64,000 bases of DNA from Opitutus sp. ER46 (GCF_003054705.1 NZ_QAYX01000023.1:637187-701186), one strand, 5' to 3'; shown: positions 44,871 through 53,892, counted from the first letter of the stretch. Notes: generated by a model not told the origin, from the sequence alone. Translations and numbers: made by a program.

Positions 44871-45173
44871 GTGCAATTTCATTTTCCGATGAAGTGGCCG
44901 GCGGGAGATTTTCCTTGGAGGCGGCGAAGGCGGTCGTTTTGTGGGGCCGTGCTTCTCGCGGAGATCAGTAAGGCGGCGGGTGCGGCGTCCGGCTCGGAGG
45001 GGCTTTTCCACGGCTACCCGCCATGGCTGGTGGTGCTGTTGGGGGCGTTTCTTGCCGCGCTGGCGCTCTGGTTATTCGGCAAGCTGCTCAAGTGGGTGAT
45101 CTGGCTCGTGATCATCCTCGTGTTGGCCGGCGGGATCATCGTTGCGGTGAGGATGTTCTTCGAGAGTCGGTGA
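44871..45173 (+). CDS. Small membrane protein, unknown function
   Basis: Up to 100 residues. The second half holds one or two hydrophobic segments ([20 protein letters not shown] and [19 protein letters not shown]), so an inner-membrane protein is likely. The start is uncertain: GTG 44871 directly follows GGGAGG (too close to be ideal), ATG 44889 and GTG 44949 are alternatives. It precedes pyrG by 145 bp. No family recognised. Confidence 0.6.
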   Translation: MQFHFPMKWPAGDFPWRRRRRSFCGAVLLAEISKAAGAASGSEGLFHGYPPWLVVLLGAFLAALALWLFGKLLKWVIWLVIILVLAGGIIVAVRMFFESR

Positions 45174-45318
45174 GCGGGCGGGCTCGCGGCGCCAACTCGC
45201 CCTCGCGCGCGTACGGCAGCGGCTGGTGTGGCGGCAAGCGGCAAATCTCCGGCGGTTGGGCTGCAAAATCGAAGTTAGGCTTGCACGGCAAAAACCCGGC
45301 CGGTCAACCTGTCCCCCC

Positions 45319-46986
45319 GTGAAATACATTTTCGTCACGGGGGGCGTCGTTTCCTCATTGGGCAAAGGACTCACGGCGGCGGCGCTGGGCGCCTTGCTGG
45401 AGCTGCGCGGACTTACGGTTCGAATTCAGAAATTCGATCCGTACCTGAACGTCGACCCGGGCACCATGAGCCCGTACCAGCACGGCGAAGTGTATGTGCT
45501 CGAGGACGGCGCGGAGACCGACCTCGATCTCGGCCATTATGAGCGGTTCACCAGCGGCAAGCTGTCGCGCCTGAACAGCCTCTCTTCCGGCCAGGTGTAC
45601 GAGGCCGTGATCCAGAAGGAGCGCCGCGGCGACTACCTCGGGAAGACGGTCCAGGTGATCCCGCACGTGACGAACGAGATCAAGGACCGCATCTACGCCG
45701 GCGGGAAGGATGCCGACATCCTCATCACCGAGATCGGCGGCACCACGGGCGACATCGAGGGCCTGCCGTTCCTCGAAGCGATGCGTCAGTTCGCCCTCGA
45801 GGTTGGCCCCAAGGACGTGCTCTTCATCCACGTCACCCTCGTCCCGTACGTCGCCGCCGCCGGCGAGTTGAAGACGAAGCCCACCCAGCAGTCCGTCGCG
45901 AAGCTGCGCGAGATCGGCATCCAGCCGCACGTTCTCGTCTGCCGCACGGAGCGTCCGCTCGACGCCGACCTGCGCGACAAGCTTTCGCTCTTCTGCAACG
46001 TGCCGGTGAAGGCCGTGGTCGAGTGCCGCGACGTCGAGCACTCGATCTACGAGCTGCCGCTGGCGCTCCAGGCCGAGGGGCTGGACCAGTTGGTCCTCGA
46101 TCTTTTCGGGCTCAAGAATCCGCCCCCGGCGAAGAACATCTGGGTCGAGATCGTCCGCCGCCTGCTCACGCCGCGCCACGAGGTGACGATCGGCGTCGTC
46201 GGCAAGTACATCGAGCTGCAGGACGCCTACAAATCCGTGTACGAGTCGATCACGCACGCGGGCATCGCCAACAACTGCAAGGTGAACGTCCGCCGCATCG
46301 ATGCCGAGGACCTCGAGCGCAAGGGCGGGCTCTCGCTCCTGAAGGGGCTCGACGGCATCCTGGTGCCGGGCGGGTTCGGCGACCGCGGCACCGAGGGCAA
46401 GATCGCGGCTGCGAAATACGCCCGCGAGAACAAGGTCCCTTACTACGGGCTCTGCCTGGGCCTGCAGATCGCGGTGATCGAGTTTGCCCGCAACGTCCTG
46501 AAGCTCGCCGGCGCCAACAGCACCGAGTTCGATCCGAAGGCCGAGCACCCCGTGATCGCGATCATGGAGGAGCAGAAGAAGATCGTGGATAAAGGCGCGA
46601 CGATGCGGCTCGGCAGCTACGAGTGCGCGCTCACGCCCGGCACCCTCGCCGCGAAGGCCTACGGCGTGGAGAACATCCGCGAGCGCCACCGCCACCGCTA
46701 CGAGGTGAACAACGCCTACGTGGGCCAACTGCAGCGCGCCGGGCTGATCGTCAGCGGCGTGAATCCGCGCCGCAACCTGGTCGAGATCGTGGAGCTCAAG
46801 GGCCATCCGTGGTTCCTCGGCACGCAGGCGCATCCGGAGTTCCAGTCGAAGCCCAACCGCGCGCATCCGCTCTTCGCCGCCTTCATCGCCGCCACGCTGA
46901 AGTGCCAGCGCGCGACCAAGCCCGCCGCGACCGCCGACAAAGCGACCGCCAAAGCGGCCAAGCGCCCCGCCCGTAAGCGGCGCTGA
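45319..46986 (+). CDS. pyrG: CTP synthase
   Basis: About 555 residues. It aminates UTP to CTP with glutamine and ATP. The synthetase domain begins [18 protein letters not shown] and includes [20 protein letters not shown] and [11 protein letters not shown]. The class I glutamine amidotransferase domain has [16 protein letters not shown] (nucleophile C379) and the His/Glu pair in [12 protein letters not shown]. The start is GTG 45319: the family begins exactly at VKYIFVTGG. The bases before it are a run of C rather than a Shine-Dalgarno, so initiation is probably leader-independent of anti-SD pairing. The C-terminal tail is Lys/Ala-rich ([16 protein letters not shown]). A housekeeping enzyme. 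Confidence 0.97.
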   Translation: MKYIFVTGGVVSSLGKGLTAAALGALLELRGLTVRIQKFDPYLNVDPGTMSPYQHGEVYVLEDGAETDLDLGHYERFTSGKLSRLNSLSSGQVYEAVIQKERRGDYLGKTVQVIPHVTNEIKDRIYAGGKDADILITEIGGTTGDIEGLPFLEAMRQFALEVGPKDVLFIHVTLVPYVAAAGELKTKPTQQSVAKLREIGIQPHVLVCRTERPLDADLRDKLSLFCNVPVKAVVECRDVEHSIYELPLALQAEGLDQLVLDLFGLKNPPPAKNIWVEIVRRLLTPRHEVTIGVVGKYIELQDAYKSVYESITHAGIANNCKVNVRRIDAEDLERKGGLSLLKGLDGILVPGGFGDRGTEGKIAAAKYARENKVPYYGLCLGLQIAVIEFARNVLKLAGANSTEFDPKAEHPVIAIMEEQKKIVDKGATMRLGSYECALTPGTLAAKAYGVENIRERHRHRYEVNNAYVGQLQRAGLIVSGVNPRRNLVEIVELKGHPWFLGTQAHPEFQSKPNRAHPLFAAFIAATLKCQRATKPAATADKATAKAAKRPARKRR

Positions 46987-47003
46987 GCCGGTCGCGGCCG
47001 AAG

Positions 47004-47390
47004 AAACCGCGAACGACGCGAACCCCCGCGAAGACCGCTTAGCCCCGACTGAGGCCTTGGCGCCGCCCACCGCGGATTTTCGCGTCTCCTTCGCGCATTT
47101 CGCGGTTCACTTGGTTTGAACATCGTCGTTCAAACCGGTGCATAACCACGAATGCACACGAACGAACACGAATGAGGAGCCGCCGCGGAGCTGATTCTCC
47201 TTCGTGTCCATTGGTGTCCATTCGTGGTTACCCGCTGCCTTGGAATTAACGGATCTCGGCAAAGAAACCGCGAACGACGCGAACCCCACGCGAAAATTCG
47301 GGGTGATCGACCGCTTAGCCTCGACTGGGGCCTTGGCGCCGCCCACCGCGGATTTTCGCGGCTCTTTCGCATATTTCGCGGTTCACCCGG
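47004..47390. repeat. Composite inverted-repeat array A-hinge-B-A between pyrG and kdsA
   Basis: Module A (47004-47110 and 47265-47387): arm AAACCGCGAACGACGCGAAC is mirrored by ...TTCGCGCATTTCGCGGTT around a GCCTTGGCGCCGCCCACCG core. Module B (47144-47230): arm AACCACGAATGCACACGAAC mirrored by GTGTCCATTCGTGGTTA. A perfect 9-bp hairpin GGTTTGAAC-ATCGTC-GTTCAAACC sits at 47113-47136 between A and B. No gene in this gap; translated peptides from such repeats should be ignored. The remainder up to kdsA (47400-47550) shows a GGTGGTTAACC remnant of B and nothing else. Confidence 0.85.
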
Positions 47391-47550
47391 TTTGAACACC
47401 GTCCGGATCGTCCCGATTGGTGGTTAACCTTAAACCTTACTCCTTACCCACGCGCGCATGGCCCGCGTGCGGGCGCGCGTCCGCGCCGTCTGCGTCAACT
47501 CGCGGCTTCCCCTCGACGCCTCGGGCGTATTCGCTCTGCGGTCTTCGGAT

Positions 47551-48354
47551 ATGCTGTTCCAACCTGAGAAGCTGCTCCTGATCGCGGGCCCGTGCTCGCT
47601 CGAGAACGAACGCGTCTGCCGCACGGTGGCCGAGACGCTGGCCGAGCTGCGTCGGACGCGGCCCGCGCTGCACATCGTCTTCAAGGGGTCGTTCGACAAG
47701 GCCAACCGCACCTCGCTCGCCGGCCCGCGCGGCACGGGGATGGAGGCAGGGCTCGCCCTGCTCGCGCTCATCAAGAAAGAGTACGGCTTTCCGGTCCTGA
47801 CCGATATCCACGATGTCGCCCAGGCCGCCCCGGTCGCCGAGGTCTGCGACGTGCTGCAGATCCCCGCTTTCCTGTGTCGCCAGACCGACCTCCTGCTCGC
47901 CGCCGCCGCGACCGGTCGTGTCGTCAACGTGAAGAAGGGCCAGTTTCTCTCGCCGCAGGAGATGCCGTACGTCACCGGCAAGCTCCGCGACGGCGGGGCG
48001 AAGGAAATCTGGCAGACCGAGCGCGGGACCACGTTCGGCTACCAGAACCTGGTGGTGGACATGCGCTCGTTCGCGATCATGCGGCAGAACGGCTATCCGA
48101 CGGTTTTCGATGCAACGCACAGCGTGCAGCTGCCGGGCGCCGGTGGGGGCAAGAGCTCTGGCCAGCGCGAATTCGTGCCGCCGCTCGCGCGCGCCGCGCT
48201 GGCGGCCGGCGCCGACGGCCTCTTCCTGGAAACGCATCCTGACCCGGCCAACGCGATCAGCGACGGTCCCAACATGATCCCGCTCGCGGAACTGCCGGCC
48301 CTCGTCGATTCCTGCCTCGCTGTGAGCGCCGCGGTGAAGCGCGGCGCTGTTTAA
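47551..48354 (+). CDS. kdsA: 3-deoxy-8-phosphooctulonate (Kdo-8-P) synthase
   Basis: About 267 residues. It condenses arabinose-5-phosphate and phosphoenolpyruvate to Kdo-8-phosphate for lipid A/LPS core, which marks a Gram-negative envelope. Motifs: [72 protein letters not shown] and [11 protein letters not shown] 47551 was chosen because the family starts at that point; the open frame runs upstream to 47458 but encodes Arg-rich sequence. No clear ribosome binding site. It stands between two repeat-filled gaps and is probably monocistronic. Confidence 0.95.
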   Translation: MLFQPEKLLLIAGPCSLENERVCRTVAETLAELRRTRPALHIVFKGSFDKANRTSLAGPRGTGMEAGLALLALIKKEYGFPVLTDIHDVAQAAPVAEVCDVLQIPAFLCRQTDLLLAAAATGRVVNVKKGQFLSPQEMPYVTGKLRDGGAKEIWQTERGTTFGYQNLVVDMRSFAIMRQNGYPTVFDATHSVQLPGAGGGKSSGQREFVPPLARAALAAGADGLFLETHPDPANAISDGPNMIPLAELPALVDSCLAVSAAVKRGAV

Positions 48355-48489
48355 GGTATTAAGGTCGAAGGTTTAAGATTTCGGAGGCGTCGGGCGGCGC
48401 CGGCGCACTGGAGCGTGCCGCGGTTGCAGGTGGGCAAGTTGGAACGTTGCAGGTCCGGCCGTCGGACAGGCTACGGTCTTCAAACCGGG

Positions 48490-48742
48490 TAACCGCGAAT
48501 GGCGCGAAAAGATGCGAAAATCTGGCGGTGGGCGGCACTGCGGCCGTGATCGAGGCTCAGCGCGGCCGAGCACCGCGGGTTTTCGCGTGGGGTTCGCGTC
48601 GTTCGCGGTTTCATCCGCCTGGGATCGGTAGTCCGGTGCCCGACAATTCGAAGACAGGTGTTAACCATGAATGGACACGAAGGAGAACCAGCTCCGCGGC
48701 AGCCCAACATTCGTGTCCATTCGTGTGCCTTCGTGGTTAACC
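48490..48742. repeat. Composite inverted-repeat array A-B upstream of the lipoyl protein
   Basis: Module A at about 48490-48614 (AACCGCGAATGGCGCGAAAA ... TTCGCGTCGTTCGCGGTTTC) is followed by hinge TCCGGTGCCCGACAATTCGA and module B at 48661-48742 (TTAACCATGAATGGACACGA ... GTGTGCCTTCGTGGTTAA). No gene is supported in 48355-48863; the rest of the gap holds nothing recognised. Confidence 0.85.
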
Positions 48743-48863
48743 ACCGGTTTGGACGATCCGCACGTTTTCGATCCACGGGAATATCCCCCTTGCTCCCTCG
48801 TTCACTCGGTTTTGCCGCCTCTTGACCGACTGCGTTCCAACCCCACACTTCGCCGCCACTCAG

Positions 48864-49343
48864 ATGGATACCTTCCTGATCGATGTTCCGATGCCCTCCA
48901 TGGGCGCCACCGTGAATGAGCTGACCGTGATCGCGGTGAAGACCCAGCCCGGCGAGGCCGTGAAGAAGGGTCAGAAGCTGGCCGAACTCGAAAGCGACAA
49001 GTCGGTGTTCGAGTTCGAGGCCCCCTGCGATGGCACCATCCGCGGCGTGCTCGTGAAGGCCGGCGACGTGATCGCCTCCGGCGCACCTTTCCTGCAGATC
49101 GAGACGGCGGACGCCTCCCTCCGGCACCTCGAATCGAAGGCCACGGCGAAGGCCGGCGGCGCTACCGCGCCCGCCGCAGCCCCCATGCCGGCCGCCGCGC
49201 TCGTCTGGACCCCCCGCGCCGTGAAACTGGCTCAGGAAGCCGGCCTCGATCACACGCAAATCACCGACATTGAGGCAACTGGACCAGGTGGGCGGGTTTC
49301 AGGTGACGACGTCACCCGCTACCTCGCGTCTCGGAAATCGTAG
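48864..49343 (+). CDS. Free-standing lipoyl domain plus peripheral subunit-binding domain (no E2 catalytic domain)
   Basis: About 159 residues. Residues 1-80 form a lipoyl/biotinyl domain (VPMPSMGATVNELTVIA; the modified Lys is in ELESDKSVFEF). A Pro/Ala linker follows, then an E3/E1-binding domain at about 110-155 (TPRAVKLAQEAGL, EATGPGGRVSGDDVTRYL). The acyltransferase core of dihydrolipoamide acyltransferases, normally another ~230 residues, is missing, and the frame stops cleanly. The protein begins at ATG 48864. It is 43 bp upstream of a KAS III gene, so the two may be cotranscribed. It could be a mobile lipoyl arm that shuttles acyl groups or a recruiter of E1/E3 to another enzyme; the real role is unknown. 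Confidence 0.88.
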   Translation: MDTFLIDVPMPSMGATVNELTVIAVKTQPGEAVKKGQKLAELESDKSVFEFEAPCDGTIRGVLVKAGDVIASGAPFLQIETADASLRHLESKATAKAGGATAPAAAPMPAAALVWTPRAVKLAQEAGLDHTQITDIEATGPGGRVSGDDVTRYLASRKS

Positions 49344-49386
49344 TGGACGGCGGTCGGCTGGGCGGCTTGTCTGCTCGCCTAATCCT

Positions 49387-50376
49387 ATGTCCGAGACCGT
49401 CTGCATTGCCGGCGTTGGCCACGCTGTTCCTGCGAACATCCGCGCCAACCGCGATATTCTGAAGGCCTTCCCTGACCGCACCGAGGACGAGATCGTGCGG
49501 CTGACTGGAATCAAGGAACGCCGTTACGCGTCCGAGAATGAGTCCGCCACCGATTTGGCGGCTCAGGCCGTGCATCATGCGCTGGCTCAGGCAAATATGC
49601 CGGTCGATCAGATCGACGGCATCATCATGGCCACGATCATCCCGGATCAGCCGGTGCCGTCGGCCGCCAGCAGCCTGGCGCGGCGGCTGGGGATTCCGCA
49701 CGCGTTGGCCTTTGACCTGAACGCGGCCTGCTCGGGCTGGCTTTACGCGTTGGAGGTCGGGCGCTCGCTGATCCGTTCCGGTTCGGCGAAGAACCTGATC
49801 GTGGTGACTGCGGAGCTCCTGTCGCGCATCACGAATCCCGAGGACCACGACACGGCCTTCCTGTTCGGTGACGGCGCGGGCGCGGCGATCCTGACGGGTG
49901 GCGCGGGCGGGCACCGGTTGCACCGGATGGCGCTTTCGGGCGACGCGAATCAGTTCGAGTCGATCCAGCGTCCGGGTGGCGGCGCCCGTATGCCGTGGCC
50001 AAATGGGACGGGTGGCGATCTCGAGCACTTTTACCTGCAGATGGACGGTGCTGCGGTGTTCAAGCATGCGGTGATCGCGTTTGCGCAGCAGATCGAGCAG
50101 ACGCTGGCGCGGGAGAACCTGAAGCCGGCGGACATCGCGTGGGTGGTGCCGCACCAGGCGAACGAGCGCATCCTCAAGGCGGTGAGCCGCCGCGTCGGGA
50201 TCCCGTACGACCGCTTCGTGATGACGATCTCGAAATACGGCAACACGAGCGCGGCGAGCGTCTCGATGGCGCTCGGATGGGCGGCCGAAGAGGGCATCTT
50301 CAACGACGGCGACAAGATCATCTTCTGCTCCGTCGGCGCCGGCCTGACCTTCGCCGGCGGCCTGCTGGTCTGGTAA
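49387..50376 (+). CDS. 3-oxoacyl-ACP synthase III family protein (KAS III, FabH-like)
   Basis: About 329 residues, thiolase fold. The catalytic triad is visible: Cys in LNAACSGWLYAL, His in VVPHQANERIL and Asn in KYGNTSAASVSMAL; the FLFGDGAGAAIL loop is also typical. FabH enzymes start fatty acid synthesis by condensing an acyl-CoA primer with malonyl-ACP. The enzyme begins MSETVCIAGVGHAVP at ATG 49387; upstream codons overlap the lipoyl gene end and are not conserved. The pairing with a lipoyl-PSBD protein suggests a primer made by an oxoacid dehydrogenase, but this is inference. KAS III-like enzymes in secondary metabolism are an alternative. Confidence 0.9.
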   Translation: MSETVCIAGVGHAVPANIRANRDILKAFPDRTEDEIVRLTGIKERRYASENESATDLAAQAVHHALAQANMPVDQIDGIIMATIIPDQPVPSAASSLARRLGIPHALAFDLNAACSGWLYALEVGRSLIRSGSAKNLIVVTAELLSRITNPEDHDTAFLFGDGAGAAILTGGAGGHRLHRMALSGDANQFESIQRPGGGARMPWPNGTGGDLEHFYLQMDGAAVFKHAVIAFAQQIEQTLARENLKPADIAWVVPHQANERILKAVSRRVGIPYDRFVMTISKYGNTSAASVSMALGWAAEEGIFNDGDKIIFCSVGAGLTFAGGLLVW

Positions 50377-50436
50377 CGCCGCCGCTGTCGCGGCGGCGTA
50401 AAGAGGGGGCAGCCCCGCGCCGCCCCGTCGGCGCGG

Positions 50437-50470
50437 TCTTTCTCTTCCTCTTCCTCTTTCTCTTCCTCCC
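50437..50470. repeat. Pyrimidine tract after the KAS III gene
   Basis: TCTTTCTCTTCCTCTTCCTC-type tract, 60 bp after the stop codon, similar to tracts at 3757, 29967 and 39600. No purine partner in the gap. Confidence 0.6.
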
Positions 50471-50535
50471 AAATCGGTCCGCACCCCGGGGCGCGACCGC
50501 GAGGAGAGACGTTCAATAAGGAGCCGCCTCGGCGC

Positions 50536-51014
50536 TGCTTCTCCTTCGTGTCCATTCGAGTCCATTCGTGGTTACCCGCTGCCTTGGAATTGACGGATCA
50601 CCGGCCGAACCAACCGCGAAGTACGCGAACAAACGCGAAAATCCGAGGTGGCCGCCCGCTGGGTCTCGACTGCGGCCCCGGCGTCGCCCACCGCCCGTTT
50701 TCGCGTTCCTTTCGCGCCTTTCGCGGTTACCCGGTCTGAAGACCGTGCGGATCATCCCAATCGGTGCATATCCACGAATGCACACGAATGGACACGAATG
50801 TTGGGCAGCCGCGGCGCTGATTCTCCTTCGTGTCCATTGGTGTCCATTCGTGGTTAACGCCTGTCTTCGAATTGCCGGCCACCGGACCACGGACCCAGGC
50901 AGATGAAACCGCGAAACACGCGAATATACGCGAAGATCCGAGGTGGCCGACAGCTGGGTCTCGACTGCGGCCCCGGCGCCGCCCACCGCCCGTTTTCGCG
51001 TTCCTTTCGCGGTC
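50536..51014. repeat. Composite inverted-repeat array half-B, A, B, A upstream of rsmE
   Basis: Half of module B (right arm only, 50540-50576), hinge CTGCCTTGGAATTGACGGAT, module A (50611-50730), a full module B (50770-50857: CCACGAATGCACACGAATGG ... GTGTCCATTCGTGGTTAA), hinge TGTCTTCGAATTGCCGGCC, and module A again (50904-51014). This fills most of the 784-bp gap 50377-51160. No real gene is seen in it. Confidence 0.85.
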
Positions 51015-51041
51015 CCATCTCCCGTTCCGTGGTCCGGCCCC

Positions 51042-51069
51042 ACTCTCACCCTCACTCTCACTCTCACTT
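51042..51069. repeat. CTCACT microsatellite-like tract upstream of rsmE
   Basis: About four to five imperfect copies of CACTCT/CTCACT, 90 bp before the rsmE start. It could be length-variable. Confidence 0.6.
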
Positions 51070-51160
51070 CGGGCGCGGCGGCGATCGCGCCGCCGCCGCC
51101 GCGCCCGAGAAACCGCTGGCGGTTGGCGGTCGAAAACGTTTCGCTGGCGGCCTCTTTGCC

Positions 51161-51916
51161 ATGCCTGACTTCCGCGCTTACTGCCGGCCGGCAACTGCCG
51201 AGCCCACGACCATCACGCTCTCGGCCGACGAGTCCCATCACTTGGTGACCGTCAACCGCGCCCGCGAGGGCGACACCGTCGTCGTGTTCGACGGCACCGG
51301 GAGCGAGTGGATCTGCGAACTCACGAGCACGAAGCGCAGTGGCGCGGAGCTCAAGGTACGGTTCAAACAGAAGATCAAGCCGCTGCCGTACGAGATCACG
51401 CTCGGGCAGGCGCTGCCGAAGGGTCCGGGGATGGATGCGATCGTGCGCAAGGCCACGGAGCTCGGCACGGCGCGGATCGTGCCGCTGGAGAGCGAGCGGA
51501 CGCAGGTGCATTTCGACGACGATCGTTCCGACAAGAAGATCGAGAAGTGGCAGACGGCCGCGCTCGAGGCGGCGAAGCAGTGCGGCAACGCGTTCCTGCC
51601 CGAGGTGCAGCCGGTGCAGAACGCCACGGCGTTCATCGAGGCGGCGCGCGGCTATGACCTGAAGCTGATCGCGAGCCTGCAGCCGGGTGCGAAGTCTCTG
51701 AAGTCGGTGCTGGCGGCGTACGCGACCGCCAACGGCCGCGCGCCGAAGCGGGTGGTGTGGCTCGTCGGCCCCGAGGGAGATTTCACGCCCGCCGAGATGA
51801 GCCAGGCGAAGTCGGCTGGTTTCGAACCCATCACGCTCGGCCCCCTGGTCCTCCGCTGCGAAACCGCGGCGGTGTACGCGCTGAGTGTTCTGAGCTACGA
51901 ATTGCAGAACGCGTAG
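51161..51916 (+). CDS. rsmE: 16S rRNA (uracil-1498-N3)-methyltransferase
   Basis: About 251 residues: an N-terminal PUA-like domain (LSADESHHLVTVNRAREGD) and a C-terminal SPOUT methyltransferase knot. Diagnostic: ITLGQALPKGPGMDAIVRKA, TELGTARIVPLESERTQVH, LVGPEGDFTPAEM and LGPLVLRCETAAVYAL, which form the S-adenosylmethionine site. It methylates U1498 of 16S rRNA. ATG 51161 begins the family homology (MPDFRAYC); the open frame to 50903 runs through repeats. The next gene starts 4 bp after its stop, so they form one unit. Confidence 0.94.
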   Translation: MPDFRAYCRPATAEPTTITLSADESHHLVTVNRAREGDTVVVFDGTGSEWICELTSTKRSGAELKVRFKQKIKPLPYEITLGQALPKGPGMDAIVRKATELGTARIVPLESERTQVHFDDDRSDKKIEKWQTAALEAAKQCGNAFLPEVQPVQNATAFIEAARGYDLKLIASLQPGAKSLKSVLAAYATANGRAPKRVVWLVGPEGDFTPAEMSQAKSAGFEPITLGPLVLRCETAAVYALSVLSYELQNA

Positions 51917-51920
51917 GCCC

Positions 51921-53561
51921 ATGACCGGGCTGCGCCGACGGATCTACGAGGTCACGCGGAGCCGAAAGGCCCTCTGGTGCCTGGGTCTGGGGCTGTTGTG
52001 CCTCGGCGCGATCGTCGGCTCGGTGGGCTCGGCGCTCCAGCCAACGGGACCGTGGGCCCTCGGCACGCGGATCGCCGCGCTGGGCGGCGGAGCGGTGGTG
52101 GATATCGACGACGAGGATTTTCAAGACGTGCCCGAGTCCGACGACCTGAACCAGGTGTCGGTGCAGGTCGTGCGGGTGTTGGAGGAGCAACTGGCGGACC
52201 CGCAGTTGACGTTCGCCGATGCATTCCGGGCGATTCCACGGGTGGCCCCGCTGCTGCGCACGGCGCAGTTGCCGGAGGCACGGGCGGCGCTGACGCGGCG
52301 GTTTCCAGGCGAGCCGGGTGAGCTGGCGTACCACTATCTTGCGGCGCTGGGACCGAAGGCCGCGGCATCGATCGCGGAACTCGAGCAGTTGGCGGCGTGC
52401 GCCGAGCCGCCGCGATACGCGCACTATGCGCTTGGTCGCGTGGAGTTTCGTCTGCGGCACTATGCGGCGGCGTTTGCCCACTTTCACGCGGAGGGCGCGC
52501 GGGCCGAGGCGGTGGAATCACGCGCGTTTGCGCTACGCTCACTCATTCGGGCCAAGGACTACGCCGGGCTCGAGCGGCTGCAGGGCGAACCGGCCTACCA
52601 GCCGTTCTTCACGACGTACTTGAAGCTGGAGATCGCCATCGGTCGTCGGGACTGGCGGCAGATTGTGCGGACCAGTCCGCTGGTGCAGCTGCAGACGCTC
52701 GAGCCGCGCGTGCTGGGCATGACGCTGCTGGTTGGCCTGGCCTGGAGCTTCTTCTTTTTCCATCTCGCCGAAGCGCCGAAGCTGGCGTCGCGCTTCACGG
52801 CCTTGTGCGGCGTCGGACTGATCCTGGGGGCGCTGAGCACGGTGCCGACGATCTGGGCGGTGATCCTGCAGGACAAGATTCTCGGCTTCGCGCCGGACGG
52901 CGACGCGTTGCGGACGATCCTGTACTACGTGGGCGGAGTGGGCCTGCGGGAGGAACTCTGCAAACTCCTGCTCTTTGTGCCGGTGCTGCCGTTCCTGATC
53001 CGGGCGGACGATGAGTTCGAGGCCTTGATGGTGGCGACGTTCGTCGGGCTCGGCTTCGCCGTGGAGAAGAATGGCGGCTACTTCCTCATGTCGGAGATGA
53101 CGGCCACGCAGGGGCGGTTTCTGACGGCGAACTTCTTCCATGCGGCGCTGACCGGCCTGAATGGACTCGCGCTGTTCCGGGCCTGCACGCGGGGTGGGGC
53201 GGGACTCAACGACCTCATAATGGTGTTTCCGCTGACGGTGCTGGCGCACGGCCTTTACGACGCCGGACTGAACCTGCCGCAGATCGACGATACCGGCACG
53301 GTGTCGATGATGGTCTATATTGGCTCGTGCTGGTTCTACTTCGCGCGCGTGCATCAGCTGCGCCGCGAGGTGGCCACGACGGTCAGCCTGACTGGGGCGT
53401 ACGTGTTGGCGATCGGGGTGGTATCCGCGACGATGCTGGCCTTCCAGATGATGAACCTCGGCGCGGTGGCCGGGTTGGGCATCGCGGCGAGCGAGATCAT
53501 CGGCAGCGCGATCCTGATTTACATGTTTCTCCGGGAATTCCGGGACCCGCTCGGCCCGTAG
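51921..53561 (+). CDS. PrsW-family membrane protease with long helical N-terminal domain
   Basis: About 546 residues. One membrane segment near residue 20-40, then a ~210-residue soluble, Ala/Leu-rich helical stretch with TPR-like repeats (AHYALGRVEFRLRHYAAAF, ARAEAVESRAFALRSLIRAK), then eight or so membrane segments carrying the PrsW motifs: REELCKLLLF (about 343), GFAVEKNGGY (about 380), NFFHAALTGL (about 405) and LAHGLYDAGL (about 443). These supply the Glu and His residues thought to bind zinc in this CPBP-like intramembrane protease family. Usual PrsW proteins lack the N-terminal TPR-like part. The substrate is unknown; family members cut anti-sigma factors in Bacillus. Four base pairs separate it from rsmE. 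Confidence 0.85.
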   Translation: MTGLRRRIYEVTRSRKALWCLGLGLLCLGAIVGSVGSALQPTGPWALGTRIAALGGGAVVDIDDEDFQDVPESDDLNQVSVQVVRVLEEQLADPQLTFADAFRAIPRVAPLLRTAQLPEARAALTRRFPGEPGELAYHYLAALGPKAAASIAELEQLAACAEPPRYAHYALGRVEFRLRHYAAAFAHFHAEGARAEAVESRAFALRSLIRAKDYAGLERLQGEPAYQPFFTTYLKLEIAIGRRDWRQIVRTSPLVQLQTLEPRVLGMTLLVGLAWSFFFFHLAEAPKLASRFTALCGVGLILGALSTVPTIWAVILQDKILGFAPDGDALRTILYYVGGVGLREELCKLLLFVPVLPFLIRADDEFEALMVATFVGLGFAVEKNGGYFLMSEMTATQGRFLTANFFHAALTGLNGLALFRACTRGGAGLNDLIMVFPLTVLAHGLYDAGLNLPQIDDTGTVSMMVYIGSCWFYFARVHQLRREVATTVSLTGAYVLAIGVVSATMLAFQMMNLGAVAGLGIAASEIIGSAILIYMFLREFRDPLGP

Positions 53562-53892
53562 GCTCGTCTCCGCACATCGCGCCCGACACGCCGCGCGCTC
53601 CACTCGGCTTCCGTGCGTCCGCGTTTTACGCGGCCCCGAACTCCGGCCCTATTTTCGTGCCTCTTCGCGCTTCTTCGTGGCCCACCCAATATCCGTCTCT
53701 GCTCCGTCAATATCCTGCCTTCATCCGACTAATCTGAGGTTAACCTGGCGTCCGTGCTCCGCCTCCGCCCTGCCTTGAGATGCCGCGGCTCCGGTTGCTC
53801 CCATGCGCCGTTTTGCGGCCGACGCCTTGGGCGGTGCGGTGTGCGTGGCCTTGCGGCGCGGATGAAAATTCCCTGAACTCCGTGGCTTCCAG
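53562..53892. other. Intergenic region after the PrsW-like gene
   Basis: About 330 bp. A TTCGTGCCTCTTCGCGCTTCTTCGTGG stretch near 53655-53682 looks like one degraded arm of the repeats seen in other gaps. Otherwise no gene, terminator or promoter is evident. Confidence 0.5.

Noticed and set aside
45417..45440. GGTTCGAATTC resembling a tRNA T-loop
   Set aside because: It lies inside pyrG and no acceptor, D or anticodon stems can be formed around it.
47039..47399. Short open frames in the repeat gaps translating to peptides like MDTNGHEGE or FVSIRVHSW
   Set aside because: They come from repeat module B and its relatives, occur in several frames and both strands, and have no conserved start context.
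47004..51014. Repeat modules considered as a CRISPR array
   Set aside because: Units are imperfect inverted repeats of about 85-130 nt that alternate between two families, with no constant spacer length and no cas genes nearby.
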